Shown in pieces: positions 14,531 to 25,121 of a DNA stretch of 64,000 nucleotides. The notes beneath the pieces were generated by a model. The model was given only the letters and a program-made list of their open reading frames with translations, was not told where the DNA came from and did not search any database. Positions within the stretch are counted from its first letter, which is position 1; each line of letters starts with the position of its first letter. This stretch comes from Hedera helix (lineage: Eukaryota; Streptophyta; Magnoliopsida; Apiales; Araliaceae). The translations under genes were made by a program, and so were the position numbers. The stretch covers positions 52,203,524 through 52,267,523 of the forward strand of contig OX359269.1 of NCBI GenBank assembly GCA_947179155.2. Direction: 5' to 3'.

Positions 14531-17500
14531 AAAAAAACAATATACTAAACACAAAACTTCACTAATATTAAACTACCAACTTCTAAAGACAAAATTATAT
14601 TGGCCACCATCTTGCTGTGAACACGATCAACACCAACAACCCACAGATTGGCATAACAAAAATGAAAACTTTATATTCCATAATTCAAAACTCCTCGAAC
14701 ATATGACCGGTAGCGTTCATTGACAGAGAATTCGATCAAATGTGACAGCTTAACAGTGTATAAGTTGACAATTTCTGCTAGTAATTCCCATTGTAATACC
14801 TTTCTTATATAGTTAATATTAACATTTATGGAGAAAAAAGAGGGGGGAGGCGGGGAAGGACTATGGCCCATACAAGCTCGAGTGCAAATCAGTTGTATCC
14901 TTATCCTGTTCCTGTCTCATCTTAAGCTATGTTGTTTATCGTTGGTATATGTAATATAATTAATAATTTATAGTTAATTTTTTTAAATGATAAATATTAT
15001 TTAACACCAATAATGACAATTAAAGACAAAAATTAAAAAGAACAGATCTCTTCGCTACATACAAGAATTTAGAAATAATATATATATGTCCTTAAAGATG
15101 GAACTTTTTTCGATTCTAGGTTCTAGCCACTCAGTGTTACTATACATAGTCATGCACGGAATTATTATGGTGCAATTATTGACTAAATTAATGAAAAATT
15201 TTCATTTTAATCTTTCTAAATTGAAACAAAATAATCCAGAGTAAATTAAGCCACTACTTTTCGTTCATTCTTTTATATATATCATTGGCTTTCTAGCGAG
15301 GGACGAAGCCACGTTAGGTGGTATGGGGTCAATTGACCCCGTTGAAAAAAAATTATTTTATAATATATGATAAATTTAAAAAAAAAATTAAGTGTAATGG
15401 ACAAATTGATCCCATTAAAAATTTTACAAATTTTCTAATATAAAGGTCAAATTGAAATTTTTATAACTTTTTCAATCTCATATCATTTCTACACTTTTAT
15501 ATATGCATTTTTCTCTAATATTTTTAAAATAAATAATAATTTAATTTATATTACTTTTAAAATAATTAAGGAATCAAATATTTATTAACACATGATTTGT
15601 GATTATAAAAACGTATTATAGGTCAATAAGGTGTTTGTGTGTGTGTATATATAATGATATTACTTGTTATATAACAATATTGTAACTAAATACATATTTT
15701 ACATATGTAACCGGTTGAAAAGTGAAAAATTATCTTCAAAAGTTGGCTTGAGGGCGATGCCTCCGAACCCCATCAAATTATTTATAGTCTCACAATATTT
15801 TGATGGATAAAAATTCTGACTTCCTCACTGTTTCTAGCTATTTCTAATATCAATTATGTGCTTGCAGATTTTATCGAAAATAACAAGATATATAGGAGAT
15901 ATGTGCTATTGTCTACTAATTTAGTCATCAATATAACATCTGAAGATTATCAGCTCGCTTAATATCTATTAAATGTACCTCTGTAATTAACTGTGATTGG
16001 AAAATTAATGGAACCACATAATATATGCTATCTAGGCCTTGTAATTAGTAGGTAGTAGTTAAGATATATGAATTTTGTAATAATAAAAATTTGAAAACTA
16101 AAGGTATATATATTGTTCCTCACTATAATTCTCTCACTATGATTTTGTTGGAAGTGACTTTAAAAATTTGATTATTGTTGTTTTAAATTATAAATAAAAT
16201 TGAACGTTAAATGGATCGTAATTTCAAAAAGTTTTAAATTGGTTAATTTTTTAGTTAAGGTACAAGAAAAGTTGTATATATATAACAAATAATTATATTA
16301 AAATGTTGTACATATTATTATTGCTGTTATTATAATCTAACTTTTTTACGTATCTTCCAAATAACTTATTTACGTATCTTCCAAACAATTTCATCAATTT
16401 GTAAATGTCGGTGGTCCGTTTTAGAAGTTGAATGACTTATTAATTCCGTGTCCAAATACACAACTAGGTGCTCATGGGGAAAATTCAGGGTCAGCCGATC
16501 CAAGGAAGTATAATTACATATATATATCAAGGTACTATAATTTATTAGTGATTAAACATATTTTTCTTAATTTGTCCCCTTATTATTGATATCAATTGAT
16601 CAGGTATATGAATGCCTTAACATATGGTGAATATCCAAAAACAATGAGGGACGAGATTCCTGTACTCCCCCATTTCACTGATGAGGAAACGAAATTAGTT
16701 AAAGGTTCCATTGATTTTCTTGGACTTAACTACTATGCTACCAGTTATGCACAACCCGCTGAGAATTGGAGCATCGACCCCCAAAAAGGCTTTATTCAGC
16801 AAAAATATGTTACCAAGGGAGGTAAATTAATGACCACCTTGATTACAATTGGAATTAATCTATATATATATATATAATATAACCCCATTATTTAGGCTTT
16901 TCTAACTGTGGCTTATTTTCTGTCCCAGGACGCAACGCAAATGGATTTCGCACGGATAGCTTGGTAATTAAGACCTTCAATAAATTTTTAATGCAATATA
17001 ATTATTATTGTGCGTTGTTGATTAGTTTATCAGTACTAATATATATAAGTGAAACTTAAATTTTGCAGGGGCATCCGGAAGGCTTTTTTGATATGCTCTT
17101 GTATGTCAAAAAAATTTATGAAAACCCTTCAATTTTCATTACTGAAAATGGTTAGTTATTTAATTAAGTTGTTAATTATATAGTGTTTCTCTAACAAAAT
17201 AAATAAATAAACACACTCTGTCTTCCACACAAAAAAAAAAGGTTTCATCTATAAAATTTGGATATATTCTTTTACCATGTATACTCTTAAAAAATAACTT
17301 AATATTTTATTAGTGTTGTATGATAATACAAATATGATAACAAACTTAAAAATATATATCATACCATTTCATATTATTATTATTAAAAAGTGAACTCCTT
17401 TTATGTAACACAAAATTTTTATAAATGCAACTATTTTATCTGAGTACTACTTATGCTTATATATACACACATTCGCTACACATGCTGCCGCGTACAGTTA

Positions 17501-17757
17501 ATCATGAGAAATTAAAAAAAATACTTGACTGATTTAGAATTAATTAAATTGTTTTTGCTTTGACAGGATGGACTGAGACACAAGTATACACAACATCCCT
17601 AAAGGAATCACTGGCGATTGGAAATATCAATGACTTAACAAAAGCATTAGTTGATGAAGGTTGTCTTTACTGTATCATAAATCATCTTATTGCTCTTCTC
17701 GAGGCACAAAGGTAATTAATTTATAAATGTTGCATATACAATTTTATATATATATAT

Positions 17758-19604
17758 GGGGAATGATCCATAGCAAGCGTTTGCTATGGACACTATTCCA
17801 GCAAATGCATCTTCAACCGTTGAAATAATGATTTTAATGGATAAGATGGAGTCTCATCCGCTATCTAAGATAACGGGTAGGAAAAAAAAAAAAATTCTCG
17901 GTCCACCCGTCATCTTAGTTGACGGGTGGAGTGTTTAGTTTTTTTTTTTTTTTAATATAAGTTTAACAAAAAAAAATAAAATTTCCACCCATCATCTTAG
18001 TTGACGGGTGGAGTGTTAAATTTTTTTTTTTTTTAATATAACTTTAACAAAAAAAAAAAAAAAATTCAATTCCCACCCGTCATCTTAGTTGACGGGTGGA
18101 GTGCATTGAATTTTTATTTTTTTTTTAATATAACTTTAACAAAAAAAAAAAAAAATTCAATTCCCACCCGTCAACTAAGATGACGGGTGGAGTGTATTAA
18201 TTTTTTTATTTTTATTTTTTTTATAATATCAATTTAACAAAAAAAAAAAAAAATTCAATTCCCTCCCATCCGTCAACTAAGATGACGGGTGGAGTGTATT
18301 GATTTTTTATTTTTTATTTTTATAAGATCACTTTAACAAAAAAAAAAAAAAATTCAATTCCCACCTGTCAACTAAGATGACGGGTGGAGTGTATTGAATT
18401 TTTATTTTATTTTTATAATATCACTTTAATAAAAAAAAAAAAAAATCAATTACCGTCCGTCAACTAAGATGACGGGTGGGGTGTATTGAATTTTTTTTTT
18501 TTTTTAATATAACTTTAACAAAAAAAAAAAAATTCAATTCCCACCCGTCAACTAAGATGACGTGTGGGGTGTATTGAATTTTTTTATTTTTTTATGATAT
18601 AACTTTAACAAAAAAATAAAAATTCAATTCTCACCCGTCATCTTAGTTGACGGATGGAGTGTATTGAATTTTTATTTATTTTTTTATAATATAACTTTAA
18701 CAAAAAAAAAATAATAATAATTCAATTCTCACCCGTCATCTTAGTTGACGGGTGGAGTGTGTTGAGTTTTTTTTTTTTTTTTTTTTAATATAACTTTAAT
18801 AAAAACAAAACAAAACTCCACCCGTCATAAATGACGGGTGGGGTGTATTGATTTTTTTTTTTTTTTTTTATAATATAACTTTAACAAAAAAAAATAAAAA
18901 AATTCAATTCCCACCCGTCATCTTAGTTGACGGGTGGAGTGTATTGATTTTTTTTTTTATAATATAACTTTAACAAAAAAAAATAATAATAATAATTCAA
19001 TTCCCACCCGTCATCTTAGTTGACGGGTGGAGTGTGTTGAGTTTTTTTTTAATATAACTTTAACAAAAACAAAACAAAACTCCACCCGTCAACTAAGATG
19101 ACGGGTGGGGTGTATTGAATTTTTTTTTATAATATAACTTTAACAAAAAAATAAATAAATTCAATTCCCACCCGTCATCTTAGTTGACGGGTGGAGTGTA
19201 TTGATTTTTTTTTTTATAATATAACTTTAACAAAAAAAAATAATAATAATAATTCAATTCCCACCCGTCATCTTAGTTGACGGGTGGAGTGTGTTGAGTT
19301 TTTTTTTAATATAACTTTAACAAAAAAAAAACAAAACTCCACCCGTCAACTAAGATGACGGGTGGAGTTTTTTTTTTTGATTTTTTTTGATTTTGTTAAA
19401 CTTAGATTAAAAAAAAAAAAACAAAAAACAAAACTCCACCCGTCAACTAAGATGACGGGTGGACTGAGAATTTTTTTTCTTTTCCTACCCGTTATCTTAG
19501 ATAGCGGGTGGGACTCCATCTTATCCATTAAAATTATTATTTCAACGGTTGAAGATGCATTTGCTGGAATAATGTCCATAACAAACGCTTGCTATGAATT
19601 ATTC

Positions 19605-19607
<3 letters not shown>
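17758..19607. mobile_element. TIR element packed with palindrome repeats
   Basis: The ends GGGGAATGATCCATAGC (left) and its near complement (right, ending at 19607) form inverted repeats of about 130 bp. Between them are 18 units of about 80-100 bp, each a palindrome with stem ACCCGTCA/TGACGGGT around a 7-nt loop, separated by T-rich and A-rich runs and 'aatataactttaaca'. The loop is TCTTAGT in some units and its complement ACTAAGA in others; one unit (near 18818) has a shorter loop. Related palindromes with stem 'ctatctaagata' lie within each TIR. No transposase frame. Flanks are TA runs on both sides, so the target duplication cannot be resolved. It sits in an intron of the GH1 pseudogene. 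The superfamily is uncertain (MULE-like or foldback). Confidence 0.8.

Positions 19608-19662
<55 letters not shown>
19608..19662. repeat. (TA)n microsatellite
   Basis: An uninterrupted run of TA dinucleotides directly after the right TIR of the palindrome element. A shorter TA run precedes the left TIR. Confidence 0.9.
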
Positions 19663-19667
<5 letters not shown>

Positions 19668-19936
19668 CGTTAAGATGGAAAAATTAAGATAAATGTTTAA
19701 TTGAATATTTTTGTAGAGCGGGAGTGAATGTAACGGGATATTGTGTATGGTCTCTGATGGATAACATAAAACTGAATCAAGGGTATAACGTACAAATGGT
19801 ACTGATGTTCACAGATTATTTTAACTATTGTAAGCGTTATCCCAAAATTACTGCCGAATGATTTGCTAAATTCCTCAACCCCATCAACTCATCGATTGCA
19901 TACAAACCAAGACGTCCTCAGGAGGATCCACAATAA

Positions 19937-22900
19937 TATATCATCGCATAACTACTATCAGCTATGTGCATAGCTGATTTCTCCAATAAGCTGAATACAG
20001 GTGTTTGTGACAAAATGCTACAATTAATATCAATAATGAAAGTATTTCATTACTAATAAATTACCTCACATGTGAATCAATGAAGATACTTATTATATAT
20101 GATCTGGTCTAAATTGTTTCCCACTAACCAAACTATCACTTGCAGATACCTCACATGTGAATCAATGAAGATACTTATTATTATAAATTGCTTTTATTGA
20201 TCAACTAAATAATACTAAGTACGCCAATCACAATTGACTTTGAAATTAGTTAAATTGTGATGAAATTTTAATTTAATTTTTTTAAATAAGAACTTGGAAT
20301 TAATAATATTTTTAAGGGCTATTTACACTTCTGTTACACAAAGTACCATCAAATTCATAATTCGGCTCCCAAAATATTTGAATTTATAATTTACTACATA
20401 AAGTACATAATTTCATATAATGTGGCCCCCAAATTCATATTTAGGCCAAAATTAGCTAGATTATCTAAATTTTCGGCCAGTTAAGAATTGTATAGGTTGA
20501 TCATTGGTTGTCCACTTAGTTCCAAGTGGGTCTATAACACTCAAAAGAATTTTCAAATTCATTCATAGCTTAACGGATAAAAGGTTTAATATCTTGCACT
20601 ACTGGCCAACAATTTAGGAATTCATGCCAATTTTGGCCGGAATCTGAATATAGGGGCTACATGGGTACTTTATGTAGTAAATTATAAGTTCCAATACTTT
20701 GGGGACCGAATTATGAATTTGATGGTACTTGGTGGTGTAATAAAAGTGTATTTAGCCATACTTTTAATGTTTTTAAGATATTGATTATTGTTCTAATTAA
20801 AATTACATAGATTCGCAATAATTTAAATTTTATAAATTAACTAAAAAACTCAAATGGGATTCTCTATTTAGAAGAAAACATAGTGATGTGCAAAAAAATA
20901 ACTTGTATACAATATATATCTGAATATTTTTATTGTTTAAGCACAAGGCAAAATAGTTACATTACTGAAAGAAATTAATAGTTTAAAAAAATGAAATAAG
21001 ATTTAAAATATAAACTATGAACATGTAAAGACACTGACAAAAACAAAACTGAATACAAAAATGATGTATTAATTCTTCTACCATCGTCACAAAAATATAT
21101 CTCATAAGCACCCTCAAACTTTATTCACAACAGAGAATATGCTTCACATTTGGTTGACGAGCATCTATATATGTCTGTGTGTTTGTGTGTGTGTGTGTGT
21201 GTGGTTGTCTCGACATGCAGGCAGAATAACTGTGAAAGAGATGAGACATATGGTCCAAAAAGAATACTTCTATTGTTTTGTTTCGGAGGAACCGTTCTAT
21301 TGCTAATTAATATAATATAAGTCTCCAACTGTTTATCGGCAACCTATATATTTCCCTCTATCCATATTCTCAAAGAGTGTTCCAATTAAGGGAGCCCCGT
21401 GAATCATTAATTTCCTGATAATCACTAAATTTATAAAAGATTTTCGTGAACAATTTAAATTATTATATTTTAATTTTAAGAGCCCAGAGGAAAATGGAAG
21501 GAAAGATCAAAACTTAGCAGCACCTTTTTAATTTATGCTCAGATTATTATATTTGTTCTTAATTGAAAATTTTTTTATACCAAAAAAAATAAATTATGAA
21601 AGCTGTTAATTAATAATTCTAAAAAAAAAATTAATGAGCTCGGCAATAGTAACAGAGGCGGTATACCTTACTAACATTTTAATTCCAACCGAACTATATA
21701 TATTATTTATAAGTCATGGATGATCGCGGATTACAAAAGTATAAAATATTTCTTTAAAATTTGGTGTAGGTAATTTCCTTCTTCTATTTTTATTAAAAAA
21801 GTAAGATGTTATTTCTTTTTTTAAGAAAAGAATATATACTTTCTAATTAAACTGTCGCTTAAATGGGCACCAACCGGCTACGCTTTGGACTTGTAGTTGA
21901 TTTGTAATGAAAACATAAATAGTAATCATACTAGAAGGAAACCAGTAACTAAAAGGAATTAAACAAATGTTTTATAAAGAGATTATCAGTAATATAGCTA
22001 GCTAGGTCATGGAAAGCTTGTTGTCCATATCTATGTAGGATGATGTGAAGGATTTGAAGGACATGGAAATAACTGCTTACCAATTCTTCCTTTCTTGGAC
22101 TAAAATTTTACCCAGTATGCATGCATGCATATCTAACTCCTCTACTTCCTCTTTAAAACTTGGATAATGTTTATTTACAAGAATTATAATTTTAAAATTA
22201 TAATCATAATATATGGATTATATTCTTAAAATTATATTTATTTATAAGAATCAAACTTATGATAAGGCCGGCTATTAATCTCATCTTTATCTTGTTTGTT
22301 TTTAAATTTGATCTTGAGATTTACTAGTTCAGAGATTATAAAATGACTTAATATGAAAGACTATTTAATTAATACCATGTTCAATCAGAAATTATAATCC
22401 CGAGATTATTAAGTCATTTTATAATTCCTGGACTAATAGTTCCAAGTCCAAATTTAAAAACAAGCAAAATATTTTTGGGATTAATAATTTTATAAATGTA
22501 ATCATTACAAACAAATATAACATTGGGATTATAATCCATGCCTTGAGATCATAATCTCGAAATTATAATCCTTACAAACAAACATAGCCTTAATGATTAA
22601 AAGAAACATTCAACTCATGTCAAGCTATCAAAATAATATATAAATTATTTTTGTTGCTGTAAAATTTATTAAACTTTTTTTTAAAATGAACAAAATTTGA
22701 TTATATGAGCTGACTTGTCTTCTGGCGTGTAAATATGATATGGTTAAATTTTGATCCTTTATAACATTTTTTAAAAGTTCAACGAGTTTTGGTACAATAT
22801 AAACAATTTATATATTTTTGTGATAATTTGACAAGAATTTAATAGTTTTTCTCAATCATTTAATTATCTCCTCTCCTCACTGTCTTTGGTTAATATTTAA

Positions 22901-22943
22901 TATTTGTGCCACTTGTTTTTTTTTTTTTTTTTTTTTAAAAAAG
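19937..22943. other. Intergenic stretch between two GH1 fragments
   Basis: No recognisable exons. It holds a MULE-like MITE at 20316-20757, a GT microsatellite at about 21177-21203, and a palindrome-rich part at about 22190-22590 with alternating 'attataatc' and 'gagattata' blocks. The latter ends 'aaacaaacatagcc' and may be an old MITE whose left border I could not fix. Confidence 0.5.
20316..20757. mobile_element. Small TIR element (MULE-like MITE)
   Basis: Inverted repeats of about 95 bp: the left starts GGGCTATTTACACTT, and the right read backwards starts GGCTAAATACACTT. Both continue through 'accatcaaattcataattcgg'. Flanking 10-bp sequences at 20306-20315 (atatttttaa) and 20758-20767 (atacttttaa) agree at nine of ten bases, a length expected for Mutator-like target duplications. 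No coding capacity. Confidence 0.6.
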
Positions 22944-23331
22944 TCAATGTGGAGGAAAACTTGGAAGGGAGAATTAATCGTGAGGGCATTGACTTCTACT
23001 ACAACTTGATAAATGAGCTAATTGCAGATGGTAAGAATTACTGAATTACATATCCTCCTCTACTTTAAACTGTATACAATTAACTTTAATTTTCGAGTTC
23101 TTTTTTGCTATGACAAATAAAGTGGATGATACAAAAATTGGGATGGTTTTACTGCTTGTTACGTTGACATATTATATATCGGATTTATATAATTTTTATA
23201 TCAACGTTAACTATTTATTTTCCTCAGCATGCAATGCATGAAGGCATAACTCCTTATGTGACCATATGTCCATATTCCACTTCGAAATACCTGCAAAAGT
23301 CGTATTGCAGCTTCATCGACAAACGAATTAT
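22944..23331 (+). pseudogene. GH1 beta-glucosidase fragment, two central exons
   Basis: Exon 22944-23030 encodes GRINREGIDFYYNLINELI, the conserved GH1 stretch before the third beta-strand. Exon 23244-23331 begins GITPYVTI and ends IDKRI; the splice phases join as ADG-ITPYVT. The family signature HWD after the TLF position is lost here (TICPYSTSK), and the YGGF motif has become YCSF, so the enzyme could not work. No further GH1 exons follow. These exons belong upstream of those at 16604-19936 in an intact gene but lie downstream of them here, so this is the remnant of a second tandem copy or a rearrangement. A poly-T/poly-A tract precedes the first exon. Confidence 0.75.
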
Positions 23332-24061
23332 GTAAGCTTTCTACTCGTCTCTTTGATATATATATATATATATATATACATATAATCCTTCTAATAACTT
23401 GTTATACACGTTCTTCTAGCTTTTAAATAATTTGACGCAGTCCACTAATTTTTTAGGGGCAAATATATATGGCATCGGTTAAAATAGCGGACCACGCCAA
23501 GCCCAATGATAGCCTCTGGGTATGTGTTTGGATTAAAACCCTAGCACATTTACTACAACATGTTTCAAGATTGATAAAAAAAGCACCATGTTAACGATCT
23601 GTTTCTTTTTATTCGAAAAAAAAAAAATTCCTATACATAATGATTCATACAATGATCCTTTATAAAATAATAAATTTCATAAGATAACTAAAATATAAAA
23701 CCTATAAAATAATTATTATATAAATCATTGTATAGATCATTACGTATAATAAAATTAGATTAAAAAAATCCTTAAATTCCTATGCGTTGCAGTGATTTAA
23801 TGTTCTAACTTTTTGCCCATAAAAAATCCTTAATGATAGTTTTTATACCAAAAAAAAAAAATCCTTAAACAACAGTTTTATCATGAAAAAATATATGTCA
23901 AAGAAATGCATCAGCAGCTACTGCGGGTCTCACAAAAAAATAGGGAGCAGAAAGTAGCCGACTGGTCACAGCAGTCCAAAAATATATCCAGAATATATGG
24001 TGCCAAAATTCTGGGATTTCTATTGTTTATTTAAAGTTTAAGGCGATTAACTGGCTCCCTT
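23332..24061. other. No gene recognised
   Basis: AT-rich spacer between the GH1 fragment (+) and the adenylate kinase fragment (-). One short frame at about 23471-23519 starts ATG and ends at a possible splice donor but matches nothing I know. Confidence 0.4.
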
Positions 24062-25121
24062 TCATGACAGCACCTTCTGAACCTCAGCTGTCACAGCCTG
24101 GGGAGGTTGCTCTGCATGAAGGTTTGCAACAATGCCCTTCTTGGCATAGTAATCAATAACCTGCATCTCAAAAAAAGCAAAAAAAACTTGTGGTTAATAA
24201 TGGGGTCTAACGATCATCACATTTATATTCCTACTCAACAATCTACTTTTCCAAAAGAAAGGGGTAAACGAAAATGCTCCAGGAGTCCTCCATTTCTCTT
24301 TTGGGGTAACTAAACCATTCCACTCTTTCCACAAAATGTATCATCAATTCCTACAAGTAGGCTCCATAAACCATATATGAAATCACAATAATTTCAAATG
24401 AAGAAGAGATTATAGCCTAGTGTATTGTGAAGAGGGGTTTGTTGTAGCATTCATACATTCTAGGAACTGGCTAAGAGAAAATAAATATAATTTAAAGAGT
24501 ACTAACACCAGGTACGTGACCGTATAGATAAACAGAATACTGTGCAGAGATGGCAAGCAAGCAAAAAACAGATCAGGTTGGAGAATAAAAATTGTGGGAT
24601 CACTTAGAAAGATGCAACATAAAAACAACCAGATTACCCTGAAAAAGGTCGATATATTATCCACAGCAGATCCCTCGGCAGGCTTAACTCAAATGTTATA
24701 TTTATTTTTATTTTCTTTCCAGCAGATGTATGCCACCATATCATTATCAAATCTCATTGCCCAAACCTCACCGAACTACAACTAGATATAACTTTCTATC
24801 ATATTAAAAACCAGTTGCATAAAATACAACAAACAACTGAAACTTTTGAGCCTTTTAATAAACAAGGAGACCAAATAAACAACATTTAGTGATGTTTACC
24901 AGAAGAACATCAAATGAAACTTCAGTGCCCAAATACCATCAGAAAGAACTGAATTTACACATATATAGACACAAGAACATAGTTAATGAAAATATTACAA
25001 CACAAAAAACTGATCTAGTTGAAAATCATACCGGTTCAGTCTGTCTATGAAATGCATCCAGCCTAGATTTGAGAACCGCTGCAGTGTCATCCTTACGTTG
25101 AATCAAAGATTCTCCTGTGAC
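24062..25121 (-). pseudogene. Adenylate kinase, last two exons only
   Basis: Minus-strand exon 25032-25121 (30 codons, DDTAAVLKSRLDAFHRQTEP) joins in phase 0 to exon 24062-24160 (VIDYYAKKGIVANLHAEQ, ending QKVLS then TGA). These are the C-terminal residues of long-form plant adenylate kinase, which interconverts ATP, AMP and ADP. The acceptor, donor and stop all read cleanly and there is no internal stop. The intron is 871 bp. Missing are the P-loop, the AMP-binding region and the LID, which lie in the upstream exons; I searched 25122-27186 on this strand and see none of them before the LTR element begins. It is therefore best read as a truncated gene fragment. Loss of constraint is not yet visible in its codons, so the truncation may be recent. 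Confidence 0.85.

Larger units (their letters stand above)
10885..14590. repeat. Segment of about 1.1 kb repeated three times
   Basis: Three diverged direct copies: about 10885-11990, 12062-12960 (lacking the first part) and 13105-14590. Shared landmarks are 'catgattaatat' followed by 'ataattccaag' (11150, 12078, 13380), 'gtggcttggggacc' followed by 'caacaaccatgcttgtt' (11877, 12270, 13504), and in copies 2 and 3 'aacactnaatgaaaatacaacc' (12750, 14006). Copy 1 is split by a Tourist-like MITE and copy 3 by a roughly 440-bp insertion. Confidence 0.75.
9865..16603. other. Intergenic stretch without a recognised gene
   Basis: AT-rich sequence between element 1 and the beta-glucosidase remnant. 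It contains the hairpin at 10289-10381, the triplicated segment at 10885-14590, the MITE at 11415-11763 and the direct-repeat pair near 14090-14530. No recognisable coding exon was found on either strand; a 66-codon minus frame at 14671-14871 has no recognisable product. Confidence 0.55.
16604..19936 (+). pseudogene. Glycoside hydrolase family 1 beta-glucosidase, C-terminal exons, decayed
   Basis: Five to six exons of a plant GH1 beta-glucosidase: 16604-16819 (TYGEYPKTMRD and IDFLGLNYYATSYA), 16929-16963, 17069-17150 (FITENG, the motif carrying the catalytic nucleophile glutamate), 17567-17711, and 19717-19936 (NVTGYCVWSLMDN, then KRYPKITAE). Splice sites are mostly GT-AG with matching phases. 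GH1 enzymes release glucose from defence or cell-wall glucosides. The copy is broken. All 5' exons, including the NEP acid/base motif, are missing. A TGA at 19859-19861 stands where the family has tryptophan near the C terminus. The substrate-binding FEW after MDN is replaced by IKL. The last intron carries a 1.85-kb TIR element (17758-19607). GH1 genes often occur in tandem clusters, and a second fragment lies downstream at 22944. Confidence 0.88.

Noticed and set aside
14671..14871. Minus-strand frame of 66 codons
   Set aside because: Some ordinary-looking protein texture but no family recognised, and no adjoining exons.
15296..15775. Possible old transposon with ends resembling 'gggacgaagccacgtt' and 'gcgatgcctccgaaccc'
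   Set aside because: The ends are not convincing inverted repeats and no target duplication could be fixed.
17900..19480. CRISPR-like appearance: regularly spaced palindromic repeats
   Set aside because: The spacers are low-complexity A and T runs with a shared word, the array lies between TIRs in a plant gene intron, and there is no leader or cas gene.
19346..19664. Frames of 77 and 100 codons on opposite strands
   Set aside because: Products of homopolymer runs, palindromes and a TA microsatellite at the end of the TIR element.
23471..23519. Short ATG exon candidate ending at a GT donor
   Set aside because: No partner exon and no recognised product.
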